A stretch of 64,000 nucleotides of DNA. Source: Bacteroidota bacterium. GTDB lineage: Bacteria; Bacteroidota; Ignavibacteria; UBA10030. The position numbers and the translations under genes are program-made. This document shows, piece by piece, positions 9,908 to 17,945 of this stretch. Position 1 is the stretch's first letter; each line of letters opens with the position of its first letter. Below the pieces are notes generated by a model. The model was not told the DNA's origin. It worked only from the letters and a program-made list of their open reading frames with translations, and did not search any database. The DNA lies in contig JALONQ010000003.1 of NCBI GenBank assembly GCA_025454835.1, positions 1-64,000 on the forward strand. Reading direction: 5' to 3'.

Positions 9908-10401
9908 CGCCCCACGTGCGGTATGCGATCATTGCGTTTGTGCTGTTCCTCGTGCAGATGACCTTTGTGCCGCTCATCCCGGTGGCCGGCTTCACGCCCG
10001 ATCTGCTGATCCTGTGGCTCGTGGCCGTGGGGGTCCGACGCGGCCGTCTCGAAGCAACGCTGGGTGGCTTTCTCATCGGCCTCCTCCACGATCTGACCGC
10101 CACGCAATTCCTGGGTCTCGCCGCATTGGCAAAGTCGATCACGGGCTTCGTCGCGGGCTCGTTCTACAACGAGAACACCGCCGAGCAGACGCTCGGGTCG
10201 TACCGATCCGTCCTGATCGCCCTGTTCTTGAGCGTCCTGCACAACTTCCTCTACTACGCCATCCTCTTTCAGGGGGTTGAGCGTTCGGTACTCCTGGCCA
10301 CCCTCGTCTCGACACTCGGCACCTCACTCTACACGACCGTCGTCGCCATCCTGCCGATGTTCTGGTTCTCGCGCCGATTCCGGACGGAGTGGGCGCGATG
10401 A
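9904..10401 (+). CDS. mreD: rod shape-determining protein MreD
   Basis: This 165-residue inner-membrane protein has five to six hydrophobic segments and a typical MreD length. Recognisable features are 'TPDLLILWLVAVGVRRGRLEA', 'GFLIGLLHDLTA' and its position between mreC and mrdA. It works in the elongasome complex. It overlaps both neighbours by four bases (ATGA), which indicates tight translational coupling. Confidence 0.9.
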   Translation: MTPHVRYAIIAFVLFLVQMTFVPLIPVAGFTPDLLILWLVAVGVRRGRLEATLGGFLIGLLHDLTATQFLGLAALAKSITGFVAGSFYNENTAEQTLGSYRSVLIALFLSVLHNFLYYAILFQGVERSVLLATLVSTLGTSLYTTVVAILPMFWFSRRFRTEWAR

Positions 10402-12236
10402 TCGGGTTCGAGGAATTCGGTTCCGGATCGCGCCGGATGGTCCTGACGATCGCGCTCGGCGTCGCCTTCACTATCCTTTTTTTCCGACTCGTTCAGTTGC
10501 AGGTCTACTATCACGAGGAGTTGGGGCGGAAGTCTGAAGAGAACCGGGTACGCACGATCGTGCGCGAACCAGTGCGCGGCTACATGTACGACCGAACCGG
10601 CCGGTTGGTGGTCGATGTTGGCCCATCGTTCTCTGTGTTCGTGACACCCGCTGAATTCGACACTTCCATGACCGGCCTCCTGGCGAGCCTGGTGCAGGTC
10701 GACCCGGCCGTCATCCAGGAACGTCTGCGCAAAGGGCGTCGGTACTCGGCGTTCTCGCCGACGCGCGTCGTCCGCGATGTGCCGTTCACCGTCCTCTCGG
10801 CCGTCGAAGAACGGGTGTTCCAACTCCCGGGCGTGTCGTACGATGTCGAATCGAAGCGCGTCTACCACGAACATGTGAACGCCTCGCACCTCCTCGGCTA
10901 CTGCAAAGAGATCACCGACGCTCAGTTGGCGAAGGCAGGTCCGCTCTACAGCCAGGGGGACATCATCGGGTCCACGGGCATCGAGTTCGCCTACGAGAGG
11001 TTCCTTCGTGGCTCGAAGGGCTATCAGTACATCTCCGTCAATTCCAAGGGCCAGGTCATCGGTCCGCTCGAAGACGGGACGCGCGACCTTCTCCCCCAGG
11101 AGGGCTACGACCTCCTTCTCGAGGCCGATTTCGGACTTCAGGCGTTCGCCGAATCTCTCATGACGGACAAGCAGGGGGCGATCGTGGCCCTCGACGTGAA
11201 CTCGGGCGGCGTTCTGGCCCTCGTGAGCAGGCCGGACTTCGACCCGGCAGATTTCAGCGGCGTCACGCCGGCCGACATCTGGCTGTCGCTCAACACGGAC
11301 GCGTCCAAGCCGCTGTTCAATCGCGCGACGATGACCCGCTATCCGCCGGGTTCGACGTTCAAGATGCTCGTGGCGCTCGCGGCGCTGCAGGAAGGGATCA
11401 TCGACGAGAACTACACGATCACCTGCACCGGCGGCTTCCGGTTCGGCAATCGGGTCTTCAAAGACCTGCATGTCCACGGCAAGACCGACATTGTCAAGTC
11501 CATCCAACAGTCGTGCAACGTCTTCTACTATTCGCTCGTTCTGAAGCTGGGTTTGCCGAAGCTGACGGAGTACGCTCAACGGTTCGGTTTCGGCCGGCCG
11601 ACCGGCTTTGATGTCGGCGAAGAGACGGCCGGGCTTGTTCCATCGGAAGCATACTACGATCGGGTGTACGGCAAGGGTAAGTGGACCCAGGGAAACGTCG
11701 TCAACCTCGGCATTGGCCAGGGCGAGATCGGCGTGTCACCGATCCAGATGGCCCGGTATGTTGCGGCGATCGCCAACGGCGGCGTGCTGCACCAGCCGCA
11801 TGCGGTGCAGGCTATCCGCGACAAGCGGTTGAACCTCCTGAGCGAGATCGAATCTTCGCACATCTCCACCGGCGTGCAACCGGCAGCGTTCGCCCTCATC
11901 CGCGAGGGCATGCAGAAGGCCGTGATGGAACCGGGCGGAACGGCCGGTCTGGCTCGCATCCCGGGCCTGAGCGCCGCCGGGAAGACGGGCACGGCGCAGA
12001 ACGCCCATGGCGAGGACCATGCCTGGTTCGTGGGATACGCCCCCGCCGACACGCCGAAGGTCGCCGTGGCGGTGCTGGTCGAGAACGCCGGGTTCGGAGG
12101 CACAATCGCGGCACCGATCGCGGGATACGTGATGGAGCGGTATCTCAAGGGGCGTGTGGACCGGCCGGTGTGGCTGCCGAAGCCCAAAGCGCAGCGTGAC
12201 ACGGCGCGGACCATGACGGTCAACCAGCCAAGGTAG
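10398..12236 (+). CDS. mrdA: penicillin-binding protein 2, elongation transpeptidase
   Basis: This 612-residue class B penicillin-binding protein cross-links peptidoglycan during elongation. It has one N-terminal membrane anchor (about residues 13-32), a pedestal domain with 'REPVRGYMYDRTGRLVVDVG', and a C-terminal transpeptidase domain. The three active-site motifs are visible: SxxK in 'YPPGSTFKML', SxN in 'QQSCNVFYYS' and KTG in 'AGKTGTAQN'. The start at 10398 overlaps mreD by ATGA, although the frame is open nine bases further back. The stop is followed at once by a word repeat that separates it from rodA. Confidence 0.95.
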   Translation: MIGFEEFGSGSRRMVLTIALGVAFTILFFRLVQLQVYYHEELGRKSEENRVRTIVREPVRGYMYDRTGRLVVDVGPSFSVFVTPAEFDTSMTGLLASLVQVDPAVIQERLRKGRRYSAFSPTRVVRDVPFTVLSAVEERVFQLPGVSYDVESKRVYHEHVNASHLLGYCKEITDAQLAKAGPLYSQGDIIGSTGIEFAYERFLRGSKGYQYISVNSKGQVIGPLEDGTRDLLPQEGYDLLLEADFGLQAFAESLMTDKQGAIVALDVNSGGVLALVSRPDFDPADFSGVTPADIWLSLNTDASKPLFNRATMTRYPPGSTFKMLVALAALQEGIIDENYTITCTGGFRFGNRVFKDLHVHGKTDIVKSIQQSCNVFYYSLVLKLGLPKLTEYAQRFGFGRPTGFDVGEETAGLVPSEAYYDRVYGKGKWTQGNVVNLGIGQGEIGVSPIQMARYVAAIANGGVLHQPHAVQAIRDKRLNLLSEIESSHISTGVQPAAFALIREGMQKAVMEPGGTAGLARIPGLSAAGKTGTAQNAHGEDHAWFVGYAPADTPKVAVAVLVENAGFGGTIAAPIAGYVMERYLKGRVDRPVWLPKPKAQRDTARTMTVNQPR

Positions 12237-12237
12237 A

Positions 12238-12350
12238 AGATGGGCACGCAGAGTCGCTGAGGACGCAGAGAGCGCAGAGGAACGAATAGGAAATGTTGCT
12301 TTGCCTTTCTCTGCGACCGCTGCGATCTCTGCGTCTCTGCGTGATTAGCC
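12238..12350. repeat. CACGCAGAG...GACGCAGAGAGCGCAGAGG / CTCTGCGTCTCTGCGTG inverted pair between mrdA and rodA
   Basis: The left arm at 12247-12282 is made of CGCAGAG words. The right arm at 12305-12346 is made of TCTGCGATCTCTGCGTCTC words. They are close reverse complements with a roughly 25-base loop. The element starts just after the mrdA TAG and ends about 15 bases before the rodA ATG. Confidence 0.78.
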
Positions 12351-12360
12351 CTACAAGCGC

Positions 12361-13575
12361 ATGAACACATTCAAAGAATATTTCGACGTCACGACCTTCT
12401 TCTCGGCCATCGCGCTCGTCGCCGTGGGCCTGACGTCGATCTATTCCGCCACGTACGACGTCAACAACGCAGCTAACTTCTGGCGCCAGCTGACGTTCGC
12501 CGGCGTCGGTCTCGTGGCGATGTTGGTATGCCTCATCGTTCCGCTGAAGACCTTCCAGCGCTTCGCCTTCCCCTTCTACGTCTTCATGCTGCTGTTCCTC
12601 GTCGCCGTCCTGGTCGTTGGCAGCACGATCAAAGGGGCGCGCGCCTGGTTTGCCATTGCGGGTCTTGGCGGCCAACCTTCAGAGTTTGCCAAGGTCGCCA
12701 CCATCCTGGCCACGGCCGCATGGTTCTCGCGGCCCGAAGTTTCCATCGCCCGTCTGCGAGACTTCCTGATCGGCCTCACGATCTTTTTCGTACCGATGGG
12801 ACTGATCCTCGTCCAGCCCGATCTGGGGACAACGATCGTCTTCTTCGGCGCGATGCTGCCCATCCTTTACTGGATCGGCGCTTCGAATTTCATTCTCATG
12901 GCTGTGCTCATGCCGATCCTTGTGGCGCTGGGGGCGCTCTTCGGCACGGCGGAGTTCCTCGTGGCGGCCGCCATCAGCGCCCTCGTCCTCTACCTGCTCC
13001 GCCGGAATAACTTCGCCGCGGCCATCGCATTCGGCGTGACGCTGGCCATCGGTCTTTCGGTGCAGATCGTGTACGACAGCCTGGCGCCGTACCAGCAGAA
13101 GCGCATCGCCACCTTCCTCAATCCCGACGCCGACCCGCTCGGGGCCGGCTACAATGTTCTGCAGTCGAAGATCGCGATCGGCTCGGGCGGATGGTTCGGA
13201 AAGGGATTCCGGCAAGGCTCGCAGACGCAGCTGAACTACATTCCCGAGCAATGGACCGACTTCATCTTCTGTGTGCCCGGGGAAGAGTTCGGGTTTGTCG
13301 GAGGAATGTTGGTGCTGGTACTCTTCGCCGTCCTTCTGTTCAACGCCATCCGCGTGGCAGGCGCCTCCCGCAACCGATTCGGAAGCATCGTGGCTGTCGG
13401 GATCGCCAGCGTGCTGGCGGTGCATGTCATCATCAATGTCGGCATGGCGATGGCGATCCTGCCCGTCGTCGGCATCCCCCTTCCGCTTCTCTCCTACGGC
13501 GGTTCCGCGCTGGTGGCGAATATGATGATGATGGGGCTTCTGATGAACGTGTATGCGCATCGGAAGGAATACTGA
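12361..13575 (+). CDS. rodA: peptidoglycan glycosyltransferase RodA (SEDS family)
   Basis: This 404-residue inner-membrane polymerase joins lipid II into glycan strands together with PBP2. About ten membrane helices are visible. SEDS signatures include 'GGQPSEFAKVATILATAAW', 'LVQPDLGTTIVFF', 'GAGYNVLQSKIAIGSGGWFG' with the catalytic-region loop, 'LNYIPEQWTDFIFCVPGEEFG' and 'GIPLPLLSYGGSALVANMMMM'. It closes the mre/mrd cluster, cut off from mrdA by a repeat of about 110 bases rather than by the four-base overlaps seen upstream. Confidence 0.95.
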   Translation: MNTFKEYFDVTTFFSAIALVAVGLTSIYSATYDVNNAANFWRQLTFAGVGLVAMLVCLIVPLKTFQRFAFPFYVFMLLFLVAVLVVGSTIKGARAWFAIAGLGGQPSEFAKVATILATAAWFSRPEVSIARLRDFLIGLTIFFVPMGLILVQPDLGTTIVFFGAMLPILYWIGASNFILMAVLMPILVALGALFGTAEFLVAAAISALVLYLLRRNNFAAAIAFGVTLAIGLSVQIVYDSLAPYQQKRIATFLNPDADPLGAGYNVLQSKIAIGSGGWFGKGFRQGSQTQLNYIPEQWTDFIFCVPGEEFGFVGGMLVLVLFAVLLFNAIRVAGASRNRFGSIVAVGIASVLAVHVIINVGMAMAILPVVGIPLPLLSYGGSALVANMMMMGLLMNVYAHRKEY

Positions 13576-13579
13576 GGCG

Positions 13580-13790
13580 AAACGTTCCAAACGTTCCAGA
13601 CCCCAAAACTCCAAACAAACGGCCAAAGACTTGCACGACGTCCGTCGGAGGCCACGATGGACTAGGCTGAGACTGCAAAACAACGGTCGAACTTGACAAG
13701 CTGACTCCCGAGCGCAGTTTGGCAACTGGCAGTTTTGAGGTTTGCTTGGAGTTTTGAAGGTTTGGACCTTTGGCACGTTTCCCTCGGAAC
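13580..13790. repeat. CCAAAACTCCAAAC / GTTTGGAGTTTTGAAGG word repeat, inverted pair
   Basis: The left arm (13580-13631) contains AAACGTTCCAAACGTTCCAG and CCAAAACTCCAAACAAACGG. The right arm (13725-13785) contains GGCAGTTTTGAGGTTTG, TTGGAGTTTTGAAGG and TTTGGACCTTTGGCACG. The right arm is an open frame in phase with the next gene and creates a false N-terminal extension. Confidence 0.72.
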
Positions 13791-13846
13791 CCACTCCGCC
13801 CCTGTCGCGTTCTGAATCGGTATCGTCAGAAACCCACGAGGCCCCT

Positions 13847-15121
13847 TTGTCCCGTACGCTCCAATTCTTCCTGTTTTTCAGCACCGTCCTGACCCTCGTC
13901 GGTCTGATGCAGTGGTACCTGTATGTCTCGTACCGGCGTTGGATCCGCCAGGTCGCGCCGGATCGCGCACTGCGCTGGCTGCGGCGGGCGAAGGTCGTTC
14001 TGCTTATCGGCAATGCGTTCTTTCTCCTCTCGTTCTTCGGCCGGGGACTCGGTCTCTTCAGCGAGGCCGCCGTCCGTCTCGCGATCGTGTATCCGGCCGG
14101 CATGTGGTTCGGGTCGATCATCCTCGGCTTCGTCCTCCTCTCCATCAAGGACGTCATTCGGTTGGTGGTTGGACTCGCCAGAAAGGTGTTGACGATCGCA
14201 CGACGCTTCTTCAGCTCGAAATCTGCAACCATCTCGCCGGCACCGGTTGCGATCGATCCGGGACGGCGCCATTTCCTGACCTCCGCCGGGACGGCGACGA
14301 TCGGGCTGATCGCTGCGACGCCGGTCGCCGCCTCGTTCGCCACCGCCCGCGACTACCAGATCCGCCGGATACCGCTCACTTTTCCCAACCTCCCATCGGA
14401 GCTCGAGGGCTTCACGGTCGCACACGTGAGCGACATCCATTCCGGCATCTACATGTCGCGGCCGGACATGCAATACATTTTCGACATCGTGAACCGACTG
14501 CACCCGCAGGTCGCCGTGCTGACGGGGGATCTTGTCGACACGAACGACACCGAGATCCCGCCGCTTCATGATGCACTCAAGATGCTCAAGGCCGACCGAG
14601 GCGCGTACGCCGTGCTCGGGAACCACGATCATTTTGCGACCGGCGACCGCGTGGCCGAGGCCGTGAACCAGTCGGGGGTGACTGTCCTTCGCAACGCTCA
14701 CGAGACGCTGACGGTGGACGGCGCCAAACTCTCATTCGTTGGCATCGACGATCCCAGTCCCCGTCGGAACTTCGCCGATGTCCCGAAGGCGCTCAACGGC
14801 CTGGACCCCGAATCGTTCAAAGTGATGCTCGTCCATCAACCACGTCTCTGGCCCACGGCGAAGGAGGTCGGCATGGACCTGACGCTGGTCGGCCACACGC
14901 ACGGCGGACAGATCGGAATGGAGATGATGGGAATGCAGCTGTATCCGGTCCGGTGGGTCTACGACCATCCGATGGGACACTTCATCGAGGAGGGCAAGCA
15001 ACTCTACGTCAATGTCGGCGTCGGAATGGTCGGAGCTCCGATACGGTTGGTGCGGCCGGAGATCTCACTCTATGAACTCCGGAAAGGAGAACCGGTGAAG
15101 TACCGGGCGGAGAAGACCTGA
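13847..15121 (+). CDS. membrane-anchored metallophosphoesterase, YkuE/UDP-diacylglucosamine-hydrolase-like fold
   Basis: The frame gives about 424 residues from the TTG chosen here. Three to four hydrophobic helices occupy the first 110 residues, followed by a basic linker and a Tat-like stretch 'GRRHFLTSAGTATIGLIAAT'. A calcineurin-like phosphoesterase domain follows, with metal-binding blocks 'VAHVSDIHSG', 'VLTGDLVDTND', 'AVLGNHDHFATGD', 'VMLVHQP' and 'LVGHTHGGQIGM'. Such proteins hydrolyse phosphoesters with a two-metal centre outside the cytoplasm; the substrate is unknown. The open frame starts at 13742 but that part is repeat sequence. ATG starts occur only inside the first helix, so a TTG start is inferred. 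Confidence 0.85.
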   Translation: MSRTLQFFLFFSTVLTLVGLMQWYLYVSYRRWIRQVAPDRALRWLRRAKVVLLIGNAFFLLSFFGRGLGLFSEAAVRLAIVYPAGMWFGSIILGFVLLSIKDVIRLVVGLARKVLTIARRFFSSKSATISPAPVAIDPGRRHFLTSAGTATIGLIAATPVAASFATARDYQIRRIPLTFPNLPSELEGFTVAHVSDIHSGIYMSRPDMQYIFDIVNRLHPQVAVLTGDLVDTNDTEIPPLHDALKMLKADRGAYAVLGNHDHFATGDRVAEAVNQSGVTVLRNAHETLTVDGAKLSFVGIDDPSPRRNFADVPKALNGLDPESFKVMLVHQPRLWPTAKEVGMDLTLVGHTHGGQIGMEMMGMQLYPVRWVYDHPMGHFIEEGKQLYVNVGVGMVGAPIRLVRPEISLYELRKGEPVKYRAEKT

Positions 15122-15308
15122 GGAGAAATGCGAAATCCGAAATACGACATACGAAACAAGCACGAATAGCCAGAATCTAAGCTCGAATGCCTGCGGTTAG
15201 AAAAACAGGGCGCGGGTTGGTCGGAAAGACCTCCCGCGCCCTTCGTGCTTTTTGTTTCCTAACTCGAATTTGTTTCGCATTTCGCATTTCGTATTTCGAT
15301 ATTCCTCA
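15122..15308. repeat. CGAAATACGA / TTCGCATTTCGTATTTCG word repeat around a terminator
   Basis: The left arm after the phosphoesterase stop (15126-15165) reads GAAATGCGAAATCCGAAATA-like. The right arm (15269-15302) reads TTTCGCATTTCGCATTTCG-like and ends seven bases before dcd. A strong hairpin terminator lies between them. The right-arm family recurs at 17875-17912. Confidence 0.72.
15208..15255 (+). terminator. rho-independent terminator after the metallophosphoesterase gene
   Basis: A perfect 10-base stem AGGGCGCGGG (15208-15217) pairs with CCCGCGCCCT (15233-15242) around a 15-base loop, and is followed by a T-rich run (GTGCTTTTTG). It should end the upstream transcript and separate it from dcd. 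Confidence 0.8.
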
Positions 15309-15842
15309 ATGATCTTAACGGACCAACAGATCCTGGCCGAGATGAAGGCCGGCAGTATCGTCGTCCGGCCGTACCATCGGCGACACCTCGGGTCGAACTC
15401 GTACGACGTACATCTCGGCCGATGGCTCGCGGTGTACAACGACGAGATCCTCGACGCCAAAAAGCACAACAAGGTGCATTATCTGCGCATCCCGAAGGAA
15501 GGCATCGTGCTCGTCCCCAGCAAGCTGTATCTGGGTGTGACGGAGGAATACACGGAGACGCATCGGCACGTGCCGTTCCTCGAAGGCAAGAGCAGTATCG
15601 GGCGGCTCGGGATCGACATCCACGCGACGGCCGGCAAGGGGGACATTGGCTTCTGCAACACCTGGACGCTGGAGATCTCCGTTCGTCATCCCGTGCGCAT
15701 CTACGCCGGCATGCCGATCGGCCAGCTGATCTACTTCGAAGTGAATGGAGAACTCGCCGTTCCGTACGGGAAAAAGAAAACGGCAAAGTACAAGAAGCGA
15801 ACGACCAAACCGGTCGAGTCGATGATGTGGAAGAACTTCTGA
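15309..15842 (+). CDS. dcd: dCTP deaminase
   Basis: This 177-residue trimeric enzyme deaminates dCTP to dUTP, or directly to dUMP if bifunctional, feeding dTMP synthesis. Family blocks are 'ILTDQQILAEM', 'GSNSYDVHLG', 'LEGKSSIGRLGIDIHATAG' with the serine-arginine nucleotide loop, 'GDIGFCNTWTLEI' and 'AGMPIGQLIYFEV'. In the usual E. coli enzyme the catalytic glutamate lies in the WTLE block, which is present. The frame is open back to 15252 only because the upstream repeat has no stop; the ATG at 15309 matches the family start. Confidence 0.94.
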   Translation: MILTDQQILAEMKAGSIVVRPYHRRHLGSNSYDVHLGRWLAVYNDEILDAKKHNKVHYLRIPKEGIVLVPSKLYLGVTEEYTETHRHVPFLEGKSSIGRLGIDIHATAGKGDIGFCNTWTLEISVRHPVRIYAGMPIGQLIYFEVNGELAVPYGKKKTAKYKKRTTKPVESMMWKNF

Positions 15843-15847
15843 GAAGC

Positions 15848-15955
15848 AGGTGGTAGGTGTAAGGTGAAGGGTGAGGGGAAGGATTCTTCTGTAGGAGCGG
15901 ACCTCGTTTCACCGGCATCATCGTCACCTTCAATTCACCTCTCACCCACCACCTT
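15848..15955. repeat. GGTGGTAGGTGTAAGGTGAAG / TTCACCTCTCACCCACCACC inverted pair
   Basis: The left arm begins four bases after the dcd TGA. The right arm at 15928-15955 is its approximate reverse complement. The 15900-15925 loop carries a GGAGCGGACCTCGTTTCACCG word. It is the same family as 358-508. The open frame upstream of pyrF comes from this repeat. Confidence 0.72.
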
Positions 15956-15995
15956 ATCCTGGCCACTTGTCGCATCACCTCATTCGGATCTCTGC

Positions 15996-16802
15996 ATGAA
16001 CTTCCCCGACCGTCTCCGCGTCATCCAGGAACGCAAAGGCTCCCTCCTTTGCCTTGGCTTGGATGTTGACCGCGCCAAGCTTCCCGCTCCGTTGCGTCGT
16101 TCGCGGACGGGCGTGTTTGATTTCATCTCAGCCGTCGTCGACGCCACGTACGACCTTGTGTGCGCGTACAAGCCCAACCTGGCGTTCTTCGAGGCGATGG
16201 GTTCGGAAGGTTGGGACATTCTGCGGCGCACGGTGTGCCTTATTCCTCAAAACATCATTACCATCGGCGACGGCAAGCGGGGAGACATCGGAAATACGGG
16301 CGAGCGGTATGCGGCGGCGCTGTTCGACGATCTTCGGTTCGACGCCGTGACCGTGAGCCCTTACATGGGCCGGGATTCCGTTGAGCCCTTTCTCACGCGT
16401 CCGGACAAAGGGGTGTTCCTTCTTGCGTTGACGTCGAACAAGGGCTCGGCCGACTTCCAGCGCCTCAGGGTCGCAGGCCGGCCGCTCTATGAGCGGGTGG
16501 TGAAGACCGCCTCTTCGTGGTCTCCGGGGATCGGCTTTGTCGTTGGCGCGATACATCCTCGCGAATTGAAGCAGGTCCGCACGCTGGCCCCGAACGCTCC
16601 GCTGCTGATCCCGGGCGTCGGTTCGCAGGGGGGCGACCTCGAGGCTTCGGTGCTGAACGGCATTACGAAGCATCGCGACCTGGCGGTCATCAACGCCAGC
16701 CGGTCTATCTTGTATGCCTCCTCGGGGCGTGATTTTGCGAAGGCCGCACGTGCCGAGGCCCAGAGGCTGCGGGATGCGATGGAACGCGTGCGGGCCCGTT
16801 GA
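15996..16802 (+). CDS. pyrF: orotidine-5'-phosphate decarboxylase, type 2
   Basis: This 268-residue TIM-barrel enzyme makes UMP from OMP, the last step of pyrimidine synthesis. The blocks 'LLCLGLDVDRAKLP', 'AYKPNLAFFEAMG' and 'IGDGKRGDIGNTGERYA' carry the catalytic lysine-aspartate network. 'VSPYMGRDSVEPFL', 'LALTSNKGSADFQ' and 'LIPGVGSQGGDLE' follow. The spacing and length fit the longer subfamily 2 found in Bacteroidota and Myxococcota. The longer open frame from 15864 is repeat-derived. Together with dcd it forms a small pyrimidine pair, but the repeat between them argues against tight coupling. Confidence 0.94.
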   Translation: MNFPDRLRVIQERKGSLLCLGLDVDRAKLPAPLRRSRTGVFDFISAVVDATYDLVCAYKPNLAFFEAMGSEGWDILRRTVCLIPQNIITIGDGKRGDIGNTGERYAAALFDDLRFDAVTVSPYMGRDSVEPFLTRPDKGVFLLALTSNKGSADFQRLRVAGRPLYERVVKTASSWSPGIGFVVGAIHPRELKQVRTLAPNAPLLIPGVGSQGGDLEASVLNGITKHRDLAVINASRSILYASSGRDFAKAARAEAQRLRDAMERVRAR

Positions 16803-16958
16803 AAAGAAAAGAGTATCCACGAAGAGCAGCAGGGGGTCTATCACAAATGCCGCGACAGCGGCAGTCTTCTTCTCTTCGGTTGAAGAGTTGATCATCGCTA
16901 CGCGTTGTTTATGAAATGCCTCCGGCTGTCCTTCGTGGAAAATTTCTTTCTCTACGGA

Positions 16959-17735
16959 ATGCGTCTTCAGGGGCCCCGGAGGGGGCTCGTGGTCCTCGCG
17001 CTTGTTCTTGCCTGCACCGCCTCGCTCTTTCCGCAGTCCCGCTACGTCTCCACCCCTTTTCGTCCCGGCGAGCAGTTGACCTATGCGGTCAAGTGGAGTT
17101 TTATCCGGCTTGGCACAGTCCGCGTCCGACAATCTCTCGCCGCCCCGATGACCGGCGACACGATGTCGGTTGAGATCGAAGGCGCCTCCGCGGCCGGTCT
17201 TCCGTTCATCAACGTGCAGTTCTTCTCGACGGCCCTGCTCGATGTTCGCCGTCCGACGAACATTCGCTACGAGTTGCTCACCGGAGCCGATCGCCGCGTT
17301 CGGACTCTGTATGCCACCGACCCTGTCGCTCCGTATGCGCTGGCGGTCTCCAGCGAGAACGGCCGCATCACGCGCCTCGACACGCTGACGGCCGATCCCG
17401 CATTCTACGAAGGGACGGGACTGTTGATGCTCACGCGCTGTGCCTCCGGCTTCGACACAACGGTGACCCTTCCGACGATCATGGACCACGCACTTGGCAC
17501 CACGACGATCACGTTCTCGTCGGCCATTGAAGAGGTCACCGTTCCAGCGTTCGGACGACCAATCCGGTCGCACCCATTCCACGGAACGACCGATTGGGTG
17601 GGTTCGTCGTTCGCCGGCATGTCGGGGGGTTTTCGCGGTTGGGTTTCGACGGATGACGCCAGGCGAATTCTTCGGGCAGAGGTGCAGCTGTTCCTGGGGT
17701 CGGCAAGAATCGAGCTGGAGGAGGTGGGATACTAG
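16959..17735 (+). CDS. DUF3108 family exported protein
   Basis: This protein of about 258 residues has a signal peptide ('RGLVVLALVLACTASLFPQS') and a beta-rich body typical of DUF3108: 'FRPGEQLTYAVKWSFIRLGT', internal 'NIRYELLTGADRRVRTLYA' and the C-terminal 'WVSTDDARRILRAEVQLFLGSARIELEEV'. DUF3108 proteins are periplasmic or outer-membrane associated and of unknown function. The start is uncertain: ATGs at 16905, 16911 and 16959 are in frame. I chose 16959 because it gives the cleanest signal peptide. The upstream 16917-16950 DNA (GCCTCCGGCTGTCCTTCGTG) resembles a word that also occurs before the TSUP gene at 55605. Confidence 0.8.
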   Translation: MRLQGPRRGLVVLALVLACTASLFPQSRYVSTPFRPGEQLTYAVKWSFIRLGTVRVRQSLAAPMTGDTMSVEIEGASAAGLPFINVQFFSTALLDVRRPTNIRYELLTGADRRVRTLYATDPVAPYALAVSSENGRITRLDTLTADPAFYEGTGLLMLTRCASGFDTTVTLPTIMDHALGTTTITFSSAIEEVTVPAFGRPIRSHPFHGTTDWVGSSFAGMSGGFRGWVSTDDARRILRAEVQLFLGSARIELEEVGY

Positions 17736-17872
17736 GCGAAGAGCGTCAGGAGTGGTGGAGGAGAAGAGGAGGGTCAAGCAGAGATCTAAGGTGGGAAAGG
17801 AGGAGTTCCAGGATCGCTCATCGCAATTGGACCCGAATAGACTTTCCGTTTCGAGATTGTTTGTTGTTATTT

Positions 17873-17912
17873 GTTTCGCGCTTCGCATTTCACTTTTCGG
17901 ATTTCTCCCGCT
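17873..17912. repeat. TTTCGCGCTTCGCATTTC word, single arm
   Basis: A TTTCGCGCTTCGCATTTC and TTTTCGGATTTC word string lies 35 bases upstream of the DUF2851 start. It belongs to the family flanking dcd. In frame it reads 'MFRASHFTFRIS', which creates a false N-terminus for the next gene. Confidence 0.6.
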
Positions 17913-17945
17913 ATCTTCCCCCTCACACGCTCTGAGGGGGGCCTC

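Noticed and set aside
13742-13846. N-terminal extension of the metallophosphoesterase ('MLGVLKVWTFGTF')
   Set aside because: Encoded by the TTGGAGTTTTGAAGG word; treated as repeat-derived, although the true start remains uncertain.
12679-14343. A 554-codon minus-strand frame opposite rodA and the phosphoesterase
   Set aside because: Opposite to clear SEDS and phosphoesterase motifs; composition is that of a shadow frame.
15252-15308. N-terminal extension of dcd
   Set aside because: The extra residues (MFPNSNLFRISHFVFRYSS) are a translation of the TTTCGCATTTCG word; the family starts at 'MILTDQQIL'.
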